Origin: Armatimonadota bacterium
GTDB taxonomy: Bacteria; Armatimonadota; Fimbriimonadia; Fimbriimonadales; Fimbriimonadaceae
Direction of reading: 5' to 3'
Length of the DNA: 34,349 nucleotides
Assembly: GCA_029781035.1 (NCBI GenBank)
Contig: JAKOXK010000059.1
Location: 1 to 34,349 of the forward strand
This document shows, one piece after another, positions 1-7,931 of the stretch (position 1 is its first letter; each line of letters starts with the position of its first letter). Under the pieces are notes generated by a model. The model saw only the letters and a list, made by a program, of their open reading frames with translations, did not search any database and had not been told where the DNA came from. The position numbers were made by a program, and so were the translations under genes.

Positions 1-396
1 GGCGGGGTGATGAACGAGTACATGCAGATGCAGGCGGGCGAGGCTATGGTGAAAGGCGCCGAGAACCCCGGCGGGATGGGAGGCATCGGCGCACAGATCG
101 CGGCGGGTCAGATGATGGGCCAGGTCGTGCAGAACATGAACCAGCCACAGCAGGGCGGAGCCCCTGCTGCCGCGCCGCCGCCGGTCCCCCAGGCCAAGCA
201 CTTCCACATTGCGGTGAACGGGCAACAACAGGGACCCTTCGACATGGCGGCGCTGCAGGGAATGGCTGCCAGCGGGCACCTGACCAAGGACACACTGGTC
301 TGGTCTCAAGGCATGGCCGGCTGGGAAAAGGCTGGTGACGTGGCCGAGTTGGCCGCCGTTTTTGGCTCTGTGCCTCCGCCTGTGCCCGGTGCGTGA
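1..396 (+). CDS. SPFH-type (YdjI-like) protein, C-terminal part with GYF_2 domain (5' truncated)
   Basis: The reading frame is open to the left edge, so this is the C-terminal 131 residues of a longer protein and the GTG/ATG codons at 7-12 are probably internal. The visible part has a Gly/Met/Gln-rich linker, a Pro-rich stretch and then a GYF_2-like domain (core 'VNGQQQGPF' and 'LVWSQGMAGW', ending near the C-terminus). In known families such a Gly/Met-rich linker followed by GYF_2 or a zinc ribbon forms the tail of YdjI-like SPFH proteins, which are membrane-associated scaffolds. The SPFH domain itself would lie outside the window, so that part is inference. The next gene, a zinc-ribbon membrane protein, is the type of partner seen beside ydjI in Bacillus (ydjFGHI). 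Alternative: another GYF_2-containing membrane protein. Confidence 0.6.
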   Translation, partial: GGVMNEYMQMQAGEAMVKGAENPGGMGGIGAQIAAGQMMGQVVQNMNQPQQGGAPAAAPPPVPQAKHFHIAVNGQQQGPFDMAALQGMAASGHLTKDTLVWSQGMAGWEKAGDVAELAAVFGSVPPPVPGA

Positions 397-420
397 CGGT
401 ACTCCATACCGGCCCTCACC

Positions 421-450
421 TTGCAAAGGGTGCGGGCCGGATAGCACAAT
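421..450 (+). promoter_or_regulatory. possible sigma-70-like promoter for the zinc-ribbon gene
   Basis: TTGCAA at 421-426 and CACAAT at 445-450 are separated by 18 bp, about 48 bp before the ATG at 499. The match is moderate and transcription could also come from the upstream gene. Confidence 0.25.
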
Positions 451-498
451 GTAACTGGTTTGAGCGGCGCGGTCACACGCGCTTCGCACGTCACGTCC

Positions 499-1587
499 AT
501 GGCCCAAGTTCTCCGCTATCCCTGTCAGCAGTGCGGCGCCAAGCTGGAGTTCGCTCCTGGCACCACGCATTTGAAGTGCCCTTACTGCGGGTTTGAGCAG
601 GACATCGACGAAAGTCAAGACGCTCCCGTGCAGGAACTGGACATCCAGCAGTTCCTGGATCGCGCCCACTTGGACGCGACGCTCGAGAAGGAGCAGGTGC
701 TGCACTGCAACCAGTGTGCGGCCGAGTTCACGATCCCGCCGACCGAGGAATCGGCCCGGTGCCCGTTCTGCGGCAGCAACGTCGTTGTGCCGACCCAGCC
801 GGAGACTCGCATTCCTCCGAACGGAGTCCTTCCCTTTCAGATCGACGCCAAGGCCGCCCGCAGCAAGTACCAGCAGTGGGTCACGAGCCGTTTCTGGGCT
901 CCCAACGACCTGAAGAAGCTGGCCATGGCCCACCACGGCCTGGGTGGGATCTATATCCCTTACTGGACCTACGATTCCCAGACGACGACGCATTACACCG
1001 GTCAACGCGGTGAGCACTACTACGAGACCGAGACATACACGGACTCAGACGGCAACACGCAGACTCGCGAAGTCCAGAAGACGGCCTGGTACCCGGCGTC
1101 AGGTGTCGTGGACGTTCCCTTTGACGACATCCTCGTTTTGGGCAGTACCAAGCTGCCAACCATGTACGCCCAGGCCATGTCCTCGTGGAATCTGGCCGAG
1201 ACCAAGGGTTACGACCCGGCGTTCCTTAGCGGATTCCAGGCGATGCGCTACGACCTGGACCTGGCCACTTGCTGGGGAACGGCCCAAGAGATGATGCAGC
1301 CCGAAATCGACAGCGCCATCCGGAGTGATATTGGTGGCGACGAGCAGATCATCAACAGCAAAAGCACCGACTACTTCGACGTGACTTTCAAGCAGTTGCT
1401 GCTCCCGATCTGGTCGGGTGCCTACCGCTATCGAAACCGCTCGTGGCGCTTCCTGGTCAATGGGCAGACAGGCGAAGTTCGGGGAGAGGCTCCCGTGAGC
1501 TTCTGGAAGGTTTTCTTCGCCGTGCTCCTGGGACTGATCGTTCTGGGTGGCATTGCGTACCTTTACTTGAAAAACAAGCACGGATAG
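499..1587 (+). CDS. double zinc-ribbon protein with C-terminal membrane anchor (YdjG-like)
   Basis: 362 residues from the ATG at 499; a TTG at 460 would add 13 residues that do not look like part of the domain. Two zinc ribbons are visible: C9xxC12 with C27xxC30, and C70xxC73 with C88xxC91. A long middle region with many Trp and Tyr follows ('YIPYWTYDSQTTTHYTG' and further), and a hydrophobic segment at about 337-357 ends in a short basic tail, so the protein is probably tail-anchored with its ribbons in the cytoplasm. Proteins of this type are often mislabelled as helicase- or TFIIB-like because of the ribbons; nothing here suggests an ATPase. Location after an SPFH/GYF protein matches the B. 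subtilis YdjG/YdjI pair, which recruits a PspA-like protein to the membrane. Membrane-stress scaffold function is inferred. Confidence 0.75.
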   Translation: MAQVLRYPCQQCGAKLEFAPGTTHLKCPYCGFEQDIDESQDAPVQELDIQQFLDRAHLDATLEKEQVLHCNQCAAEFTIPPTEESARCPFCGSNVVVPTQPETRIPPNGVLPFQIDAKAARSKYQQWVTSRFWAPNDLKKLAMAHHGLGGIYIPYWTYDSQTTTHYTGQRGEHYYETETYTDSDGNTQTREVQKTAWYPASGVVDVPFDDILVLGSTKLPTMYAQAMSSWNLAETKGYDPAFLSGFQAMRYDLDLATCWGTAQEMMQPEIDSAIRSDIGGDEQIINSKSTDYFDVTFKQLLLPIWSGAYRYRNRSWRFLVNGQTGEVRGEAPVSFWKVFFAVLLGLIVLGGIAYLYLKNKHG

Positions 1588-1620
1588 CCCCGTTGCCACT
1601 TTGCCAGGCGTAGAAACGAG

Positions 1621-1643
1621 TAAGGCCCGTCACCTCGGCCTTA
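1621..1643. other. intergenic hairpin after the zinc-ribbon gene
   Basis: TAAGGCC (1621-1627) pairs with GGCCTTA (1637-1643), a perfect 7-bp stem with a 9-nt loop. There is no T-run, so termination is only a possibility. Confidence 0.35.
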
Positions 1644-1691
1644 TGGCGTGTCGAAGTCCGGGTCAGCTCAGAGACAGGAGAGGCTCTTGCA

Positions 1692-2807
1692 ATGAAACGC
1701 ACAATTGTCGGCCACTTGGCCTGTGTTGTCGGTGTTCTCACGTCTGGCGCCACCAACGCGTTCGGCGCCACGACTGGAGACGATTTCAACGATGGCGTGA
1801 CCAATCCGCTCGTATGGCGGATAGAAACTTCTGGTGGCCCAATGGTCCAAGAGAGAGCGGGTGGGGTCGTGGTCGATGTGCCGAGCACTGCGGCTGGCGA
1901 TCTCTTCTACGGACGTTATGTCGGTCTTCCGACGCTCGTCGGCGACTTCGACATGCAGGTCGAATACCACCTTGATCAGTGGCCTCCCTACAACGGACTT
2001 CGGACTGGCCTGTCGTTTGAATGGTCCGGTCACGGAGTCGCGATGGAACGAACGTGTCTCTCCACTGGCGGCGGAGAGGTGTACTTGGCCGACTACGGCG
2101 CCGACCTCACTTATTTCGGGACTACCGACACCGAGGGCATTCTCCGATTGATCCGGACCGGATCCGTCATCACCTGCCTCTGCTTCACGAACGGCCAATG
2201 GTACGGGTTGGCAAGCAAGCCTGTCACAACCTCTCCGGGGCGTTTCACGGTCTGGGTGTGGTCGAGTGACGCGTACTTTGGCCATCAGAACGCGAGCGTG
2301 CGGTTCGACAACTTTCAAGCAAGTGACCAGGGACAACGAGCGACTCTGGCTCCGGTGTCACAGAACGTGGGGCTCGGCCGCGTTACGGGAGGGGACCTGC
2401 AAAGTCTGGCCTTTGACGATGGCAATGCCGAACAGATCTGCAAGTTCGTCGTGCCGAGCAACTCGGCTCCGATCGTGCGACTCGATCTCGGTTTTGACTG
2501 TCCGTTCACGGAACCTGCAGCCATCGATCTCGTGGTCAAGCTGAAGTGGCTCAACGCAGGCCTGTACACGGCGCGGCTCTCGCAGTACGACTTTCTCGCA
2601 GGCCAGTTCGACCAGTGCCTCGCCGACACGGTCGTGTCCGGTTCGTACCAAGTGCTCTACGGCCAGAGCACGAGCCAACCGGAACGGTTCGTGGAAGTAG
2701 GAACGCAGCGCACCTTGGGACGGGTTGAGATACGGTCTACGGGCCCCACCACCGCCGTCGCTCCCTGCGTAGCTTTCGAGTTCGCGAACCAGGTCGTGAC
2801 CGGCTAG
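1692..2807 (+). CDS. exported protein of unknown function
   Basis: 371 residues. An N-terminal signal peptide is clear: MKRT, a hydrophobic core and 'NAFGATT' with likely cleavage near residue 25. The start is supported by an AGGAGAGG-type ribosome-binding sequence about 10 bp upstream. Residues from about 28 to 210 ('DDFNDG..NPLVW', 'FDMQVEYHLDQWPP', 'VRFDNFQ') look like a concanavalin/LamG-type beta-sandwich of the DUF1349/laminin-like kind, often seen in Planctomycetes and Armatimonadetes extracellular proteins. The rest has no family I can name. It stands alone between the zinc-ribbon gene and a DUF1800 gene. A carbohydrate- or surface-binding role is a guess from the fold resemblance. 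Confidence 0.7.
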   Translation: MKRTIVGHLACVVGVLTSGATNAFGATTGDDFNDGVTNPLVWRIETSGGPMVQERAGGVVVDVPSTAAGDLFYGRYVGLPTLVGDFDMQVEYHLDQWPPYNGLRTGLSFEWSGHGVAMERTCLSTGGGEVYLADYGADLTYFGTTDTEGILRLIRTGSVITCLCFTNGQWYGLASKPVTTSPGRFTVWVWSSDAYFGHQNASVRFDNFQASDQGQRATLAPVSQNVGLGRVTGGDLQSLAFDDGNAEQICKFVVPSNSAPIVRLDLGFDCPFTEPAAIDLVVKLKWLNAGLYTARLSQYDFLAGQFDQCLADTVVSGSYQVLYGQSTSQPERFVEVGTQRTLGRVEIRSTGPTTAVAPCVAFEFANQVVTG

Positions 2808-2866
2808 CAAGATTCAGAAACTCTATCCGTGTTTGGCGACCCTTTCGTTGTACGCTTAACCGCGGC

Positions 2867-4318
2867 ATGACAGAGCGAGAGAGGGTCGCCCACCTCTTGA
2901 GGAGGTTTGGGCTCGGCGCTGGACAGGTCGAACTGGAGCGATACGAGAAACTGGGGTGGAAGAAGGCCCTGGAAGCACTCCTGAACGACGACCAGACCGA
3001 CGAGAAATTCCCCATCAGCCACTACGAGTTCGTCGTGGACAACAAGGGCAACTACCAAATGGGGTCCAACCTTGTCGCCAACTGGTGGGCACTCAGAATG
3101 GCGGTGACGAACCGGCCGTTCCAGGAAAAACTGACCCTGTTTTGGCACAACCACTTCGCCCTTGACGCCGAGAAGGTCGGCGAGTGTCCCACGATGCTGG
3201 GATACCTGGACGTCCTTCGCCAATATGGGCGCGGGAGGTTCCGCGACCTGCTGAAGGCCGTGATCCACCAAGGGGGGATGCTCTTGTACCTCGACAACGT
3301 ATCGAGCAACCGGATCCATCCCAACGAGAACTTGGCGCGAGAACTGTTCGAACTCTTCACCCTTGGGGTCGGAAACTACACCGAGACGGACATCAAGGAG
3401 ACGGCCCGTGCACTGACGGGGCTCTCGATGCACTATTTGGGGACGGGGCTGCCCTACAAGTACGACGAGTTGCGCAAGCGGGCCTCTGAGAACAAACTCT
3501 CCCTGCTGAACGCCTGCTATGCACCCGGCATCCACGATGATGGCGTCAAGACGGTCTTGGGCAAAACGGGCCGACTCATGCCTGACGACGTGCTCGACCT
3601 TGCCGCCAACGAACCCGCCTGCGCCCTCTTCATCTGCAAGAAGCTGTGGTCGTGGTTCGCCTACGAGAAGCCCGAGCCAAAGGTCGTCGAAAACTTGACC
3701 AAGGTCTGGAAGAAGACGGACGGCGACATCAAGTCCGTCCTGCGCGCCATCGCCAACTCACCGGAGTTCTGGTCGCCTCAGTGTGTGAGGTCCATGCCGA
3801 AGAGCCCAGTGGACTTCACTGTAGCGCTCGTCCGGGCGCTTGACCTCAATGAGGAGGTCCTGAAAGAAAGAGGTCCGGTCGCCGATGAGTTCAAACCCTT
3901 GGCCGCGCCGGTCAAGCAGTTGGCCAATTCGGTCAGCTTCCTGCTCCGTCGGCAAGGTCTGGCTCTGCTCTATCCGCCGAACGTCAGCGGCTGGAAGTGG
4001 GGGACGGCCTGGATCACGGCTCAAAACGTCGCCTATCGTTTGGAACAAGGAGCGCAGCTCTTTGCTGGGGGCAAAAACCGGGCGGTCGCTGTCAAGCTGA
4101 TGGCTCCGGCCAAGTCTGCAAAGTCGCCCGAAGACGTGGTGGACGCCCTGGCTCGTGCACTCGACGTACCTTTGCCGGCGGCCGCCAAACCTGAGCTCGT
4201 AGCCATCTGCACGAAATTGGGAGGGGTCGAAGCCTTGAAGAAGCCTCAGACCACCTTTGAGCTCGTCGCAGGATTGACCAAGCTCATGTTCGCCGTGCCC
4301 GACTTCCAGCTCTGCTAA
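2867..4318 (+). CDS. DUF1800 family protein (paralogue 1)
   Basis: 483 residues. It begins at the domain itself (MTERERVAHLLRRFGLGAG) with no signal peptide. DUF1800 landmarks are visible: 'LTLFWHNHFA', 'NENLARELFELFTLGVGNYTE', 'ETARALTG', 'LFICKKLWSWF', 'LAGP/PPNVSGW'-type block 'LYPPNVSGWKWG', and a C-terminal 'MFAVPDFQLC' that ends exactly like its paralogue at 4767-6230. The molecular function of DUF1800 is unknown; members usually pair with a DUF1501 protein and many are exported, neither of which is seen here. A TACGCT hexamer ends 10 bp before the ATG, so the leader is probably only a few bases. The small gene at 4333 follows by 14 bp. Confidence 0.9.
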   Translation: MTERERVAHLLRRFGLGAGQVELERYEKLGWKKALEALLNDDQTDEKFPISHYEFVVDNKGNYQMGSNLVANWWALRMAVTNRPFQEKLTLFWHNHFALDAEKVGECPTMLGYLDVLRQYGRGRFRDLLKAVIHQGGMLLYLDNVSSNRIHPNENLARELFELFTLGVGNYTETDIKETARALTGLSMHYLGTGLPYKYDELRKRASENKLSLLNACYAPGIHDDGVKTVLGKTGRLMPDDVLDLAANEPACALFICKKLWSWFAYEKPEPKVVENLTKVWKKTDGDIKSVLRAIANSPEFWSPQCVRSMPKSPVDFTVALVRALDLNEEVLKERGPVADEFKPLAAPVKQLANSVSFLLRRQGLALLYPPNVSGWKWGTAWITAQNVAYRLEQGAQLFAGGKNRAVAVKLMAPAKSAKSPEDVVDALARALDVPLPAAAKPELVAICTKLGGVEALKKPQTTFELVAGLTKLMFAVPDFQLC

Positions 4319-4332
4319 GATCAGTTCCACAC

Positions 4333-4770
4333 ATGGAGCCAGTGCGGGACACAGGCCAAGAAGAAGCGTTTGTACGGGCATTCATCCAGCGCACCAAGCG
4401 TGACCGGTACCTGGAAGCGCTCGCACACCCCAAGCGGCGGAACAAAATCCTGAACCGACTCAATCATTCCTGGGACTTCGACGATCGCTTCGTCGAACTC
4501 ATCGACAAGCGAGACGATTGTCCGGAAGGGCTCCTGCAGGTGCTCCTCCGCAAGGGAGCCAAGGCATCTGCCAGCACCTACATGTTCGCCGACGAGCCGG
4601 AATTCGACCAACACACCTTGCCGTTAGACCAAGCCGTCGAAGCGGTTTACGAAGCCTGTTTCGGTGTGGTTCTCTGCGTCGTTCCTGGCAAGCTTGCTTT
4701 CGTTCGCCAAGAGGAGCCCGGCCCAGGGTTTCTGCTCGTTCGCCCGTCTCCGGTTCCCGAGTGTTCCTAG
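4333..4770 (+). CDS. small soluble protein of unknown function
   Basis: 145 residues, no signal or membrane segment. The first 60 residues are charged and helical ('FVRAFIQRTKRDRYLEAL', 'AHPKRRNKILNRLNH', 'WDFDDRFV'); a stretch around 75-110 is mixed alpha/beta ('STYMFADEPEFDQHTLPL', 'VLCVVPGKLAFV'). I have an impression of similar unnamed proteins in other bacteria but cannot name a family. It begins 14 bp after the DUF1800 stop, so it is likely co-transcribed. Its TAG stop lies inside a CTAG shared with the stop of the convergent DUF1800 gene. Confidence 0.7.
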   Translation: MEPVRDTGQEEAFVRAFIQRTKRDRYLEALAHPKRRNKILNRLNHSWDFDDRFVELIDKRDDCPEGLLQVLLRKGAKASASTYMFADEPEFDQHTLPLDQAVEAVYEACFGVVLCVVPGKLAFVRQEEPGPGFLLVRPSPVPECS

Positions 4771-6230
4771 CACAACTGGAAACCAGGCATCGCAAAGAGG
4801 AGCTTGCCGACCTCGGCCAGCATCTTCGACGCGCTCTCCTTGTCGCCGAATGCCCCGACGCCGCCAGCTCTGTCGCACGCCTGAGCCAACAACGTCCTGT
4901 CCGTCGGTGTCAATTCCGCGTCAAAGATGTCGGCCAGGGCATCGATCACCGCGCCGGAATTCGCGACGTGATCCTCGCTCTTGAGCTTTTGCCCAAGCAT
5001 GACGGCCACAAAGCGGTTCGGATCGTCCCCTACAAACAGCAACTGAGCGTGATTGACCCTGACCACGGTGTTGTTCGAGGTGATCCAAGCCGTCCCCCAA
5101 TCCCAACCTCCCACGTTGGGTGGGAATAAGAGCGTCAGCCCTTGCTGCGACATCAGGTAGAAGACTCCACTTCCGATCTTCCTCAGATCCTCCTTGACAG
5201 GTTCGTAGGGATCCGATGGGATGCCTCCAAGAGTCAGGAAGATGTCGCTCACCCCCAAGCAACGGAAGAGGGCGACCGTGAAGTCTAGGGGACTCTTCGG
5301 CATGGTCCGAACGGCCTTGAATGAGTAGAACTCTGGACGGCCCACCATGGTCCTCAAGACTGAGGCGATGTCTCCGTCCGTAGCTTGCCACGTGCCGGTC
5401 AAAGCTGTCATCACCTCCGGCTCCGGATCCTTATAGGCAAAGAACTCCCAGAGCTTCCTGCATATCAGGGACGCCGTCTCCGGCATCGCAGCGAGCATGT
5501 CGAGCAGGTCATCACCGTCAAGGTTTCCTTTCTTCCCGAGGATTGATTTCGTGCCTCCGTCATGCTGTGCCGGCACGACACAGAAGTTGAAAACGGACAT
5601 TCCCTGTCGGGCAGCCCTCTCGGCCTGCTCGGGAAATGGCGTGTCGTCTCCTAACCCGCTATAGTGAACGGCCCAGCCTGTCAGAGCCCGCGCCGACTCC
5701 TTGACGTCGGCTTCCGAGTAGTTGCCGACGCCGAGTGTGAAGAGCTCGAACATCTCCCGTGCCAGGTTCTCATTGGGATGCAGCTTCGTGCTCGTGTTGT
5801 TGTCGAGATAGCTGACCAATGCGGCGTGTTTGGTCACGGCCCTCAAGAGGTCGCGGAACTTGCCCTTGCCGTGTCGTCGCAGGATGTCCGTGTACTCGAG
5901 CATGGTGGGCCCTTCGAAAACCTTCTCGCCACTCACGGCAAAGTGATCGTGCCAGAACAGGGTCAACTTCTCCTGAAGGGGCCGCCGCGTCATCAAGAAG
6001 CGGAGACCCCACCAACCCGCTATCTGGTACGGGTCGGTATAGAGCTTCCTGTCTTGTTGGACCGCAAACGACCATGGGCTGTACGGAAACTTCTCATCGA
6101 CCCGATCGAACCCGATCAAGCGTTCGATCGTCCCCTGCAAGCCAAGCCGTTCATATTGCGTTCGCTCGTAGCGGCCGGCTCCAAGCCCAAGTCTACGAAG
6201 TACGTGGGAGATCTTCTCGCGTTCAGTCAT
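4767..6230 (-). CDS. DUF1800 family protein (paralogue 2)
   Basis: 487 residues from the ATG at 6230 (an upstream GTG at 6308 would add 26 unrelated residues). It aligns by eye along its whole length with the gene at 2867-4318: MTEREKISHVLRRLGLGAG, 'LTLFWHDHFAVSGEKV', 'NENLAREMFELFTLGVGNYSE', 'SARALTGWAVHY', 'LICRKLWEFFAYKDPEPEV', 'LLFPPNVGGWDWGTAWIT', ending 'LFAMPGFQLC'. No signal peptide. The pair was probably formed by an inverted duplication around the small gene at 4333, or brought together by rearrangement. Function unknown; no DUF1501 partner nearby. Confidence 0.9.
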   Translation of the reverse strand: MTEREKISHVLRRLGLGAGRYERTQYERLGLQGTIERLIGFDRVDEKFPYSPWSFAVQQDRKLYTDPYQIAGWWGLRFLMTRRPLQEKLTLFWHDHFAVSGEKVFEGPTMLEYTDILRRHGKGKFRDLLRAVTKHAALVSYLDNNTSTKLHPNENLAREMFELFTLGVGNYSEADVKESARALTGWAVHYSGLGDDTPFPEQAERAARQGMSVFNFCVVPAQHDGGTKSILGKKGNLDGDDLLDMLAAMPETASLICRKLWEFFAYKDPEPEVMTALTGTWQATDGDIASVLRTMVGRPEFYSFKAVRTMPKSPLDFTVALFRCLGVSDIFLTLGGIPSDPYEPVKEDLRKIGSGVFYLMSQQGLTLLFPPNVGGWDWGTAWITSNNTVVRVNHAQLLFVGDDPNRFVAVMLGQKLKSEDHVANSGAVIDALADIFDAELTPTDRTLLAQACDRAGGVGAFGDKESASKMLAEVGKLLFAMPGFQLC

Positions 6231-6365
6231 GTCCGTAACTCTCAGCGCTGACGCCCCTACGGCCGGAGCCTGACACAAGCAACGACGCTCGGCAACGACA
6301 GGTTGCACCGACTTCAGTCAGAGGGCGCGGCGAGGGTCGGACAGCGCGTTCAGCCCTCCCCAGGA

Positions 6366-7259
6366 TCACGCCGGCCAGAGCTTGATGGATCCGTCAGCAT
6401 GCCCCGTCCAAAGTTGTCCCTTACTGTCAAAGGAAAGTGTCACCAGGCGGGGCTGAGACCCGTCGAGCAGATACGTCTGACCCGTAGACAAGTCCCTCAA
6501 GGCGACTTCGGATCCACTGGCATAGGCGAGCCGTGTGCCCAGCTCGTCAAAGGTGACGAGAGGCGGGCCCGGTGCGACCGTGATCTGCTCTCCGGACTCG
6601 GTTCCGAGAAGGTTCCAGACCGAGACCGTCCCTGCGTCACGGATCGCCGCCAAACCCGTAGCGGAGCAGTAAGCGAAGGCAAAGGCGTGCCCTTCCACGG
6701 GAACGCGAGACACCTTGTGCCCGCTCTCCATGTTCCAGACACAAATGTGGTAACCGTCACACCCGACAATCTTGCGTGCCTGCTGATCCAGCGAAAACCA
6801 CACGGGGCTGTCGTTGTCTTTGTGACGATAGACCCTTCTGAACCCGGGCGAGAACCGTTCGAAGCTCCCGTTGTCGAAGCTGACGACGTAGTAGCCCTGA
6901 TTGTCCACGGCGATGGATTGCGGCGACGCCACCATGAACGGCCACCACTCCGGGGCGCTGTAGCGCCACACTTCCCTTCCGTCAGAAGCGTCGATAGCCA
7001 ACAAGCGGGAGCCACAGGCGAGGAACAAGGTTCTTCCATCCGGCGCGAACGCTGCCGAGCGGAGCCGGTCGAGGGGCCGGTGCCGCGGATTGGGAGACCG
7101 GTAGTCCAGTTTCACGACTGGAGCCCTGTCGGCCCAGACCACGGTCTGCATGTCGACATCGGCAGTCACCATCTTGCCCTGGCGGTCGAACGCAATCAGC
7201 CGCACCGGGCTCTCGTGCGCCGTCAACGACAGGCTGGGTTTGAGGCGTGTGGCAGTCAT
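6366..7259 (-). CDS. WD40/beta-propeller repeat protein
   Basis: 297 residues from the ATG at 7259; a TTG two codons earlier is less likely. Repeats of about 40 residues recur with the WD40 style: 'SLTAHESPVRLIAFDRQGKMV', 'LRSAAFAPDGRTLFLACGS', 'GYHICVWNMESGHKV', 'TLSFDSKGQLWTGHADG' ending 'SIKLWPA'. About seven blades fit the length, enough for one propeller. There is no signal peptide, so it is probably cytoplasmic and may be a protein-interaction platform. It is divergent from the GNAT gene (42 bp between starts). A TAGTAT hexamer ends 9 bp before the ATG and no Shine-Dalgarno is seen, so the leader is probably very short. Confidence 0.8.
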   Translation of the reverse strand: MTATRLKPSLSLTAHESPVRLIAFDRQGKMVTADVDMQTVVWADRAPVVKLDYRSPNPRHRPLDRLRSAAFAPDGRTLFLACGSRLLAIDASDGREVWRYSAPEWWPFMVASPQSIAVDNQGYYVVSFDNGSFERFSPGFRRVYRHKDNDSPVWFSLDQQARKIVGCDGYHICVWNMESGHKVSRVPVEGHAFAFAYCSATGLAAIRDAGTVSVWNLLGTESGEQITVAPGPPLVTFDELGTRLAYASGSEVALRDLSTGQTYLLDGSQPRLVTLSFDSKGQLWTGHADGSIKLWPA

Positions 7260-7301
7260 GGTCAATCCATACTACGGCAACTAGGGTCTTGGCGGTTTCG
7301 G

Positions 7302-7931
7302 ATGCAGAATGGGAAAGTGGAAGTCCTAACTATGGAGCAGGACCATGTCAGTGGGGTCGTTGCCCTCCAGCGGGCCTGCTTCCCACCGCCGTTTCCCGAC
7401 AGCCTGCTTTGGCGACAGGAAGACCTCATGAACCACTTAGCGCGCTTCCCTGAAGGACAGTTCGTTGTGGTCAGTGACGGGCAGGTCATCGGAAGCGCGA
7501 GCAACCTGATCGTCAACGAGGACGTTTGGATCGCTCATGCCGACTGGCGGTCGACCACCGGAGGGCCAGCCTTTCTGGGTCACCTGGAAACCGGAACCAC
7601 TCTCTATGGTGCCGACATCAGTGTGCACCCTGAACATCGATTCAAAGGAGTGGGCCGTTCTCTGTATGGGGCGCGGTTCTCACTTGTGCGCACTCTGGGC
7701 CTCAACCGGTTCGGTACAGCTTGTCGAATCCCGGACTGGCGGGAATGGATGATCGTCCATAGGAACTCAGACAAGGACACCTATTGCCGGGCCGTGTTCA
7801 GTGGTGAGGCCCGAGATCGGACGCTGAGCCCCCTGCTGCGGATCGGGTTGCAGTACCGCGGAGTCATCGAGTCCTACATGAGCGATGAGGAGTCTGGCGA
7901 TGCTGCCGCGCTGTTGGAGTGGCTCCCGTGA
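7302..7931 (+). CDS. GNAT family N-acetyltransferase, coupled to a nitrilase
   Basis: 209 residues from the ATG at 7302. The frame is open much further upstream, but that part is antisense to the propeller gene. The GNAT fold is visible: beta1/alpha1 'VEVLTMEQDHVSGVVALQR', the PP-loop 'CFPPPFP', and the acetyl-CoA loop 'DISVHPEHRFKGVGRSLY' (motif A, with a degenerate R/QxxGxG/A as 'RFKGVG'). Its stop overlaps the GTG start of the next gene as GTGA (7928-7931). In other bacteria the same two domains occur fused as a bifunctional GNAT/carbon-nitrogen hydrolase, so they likely act on one substrate, which is unknown. Confidence 0.85.
   Translation: MQNGKVEVLTMEQDHVSGVVALQRACFPPPFPDSLLWRQEDLMNHLARFPEGQFVVVSDGQVIGSASNLIVNEDVWIAHADWRSTTGGPAFLGHLETGTTLYGADISVHPEHRFKGVGRSLYGARFSLVRTLGLNRFGTACRIPDWREWMIVHRNSDKDTYCRAVFSGEARDRTLSPLLRIGLQYRGVIESYMSDEESGDAAALLEWLP

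Noticed and set aside
4518-5129. Plus-strand open frame of 203 residues
   Set aside because: Overlaps the 4333 gene in another frame and the DUF1800-2 gene antisense; its composition is Arg/Pro/Ser-rich filler.
6303-7301. 542-residue plus-strand open frame reaching to 7931
   Set aside because: The first 333 residues are antisense to the WD40 propeller gene and have no family features; only the part from 7302 is a GNAT gene.
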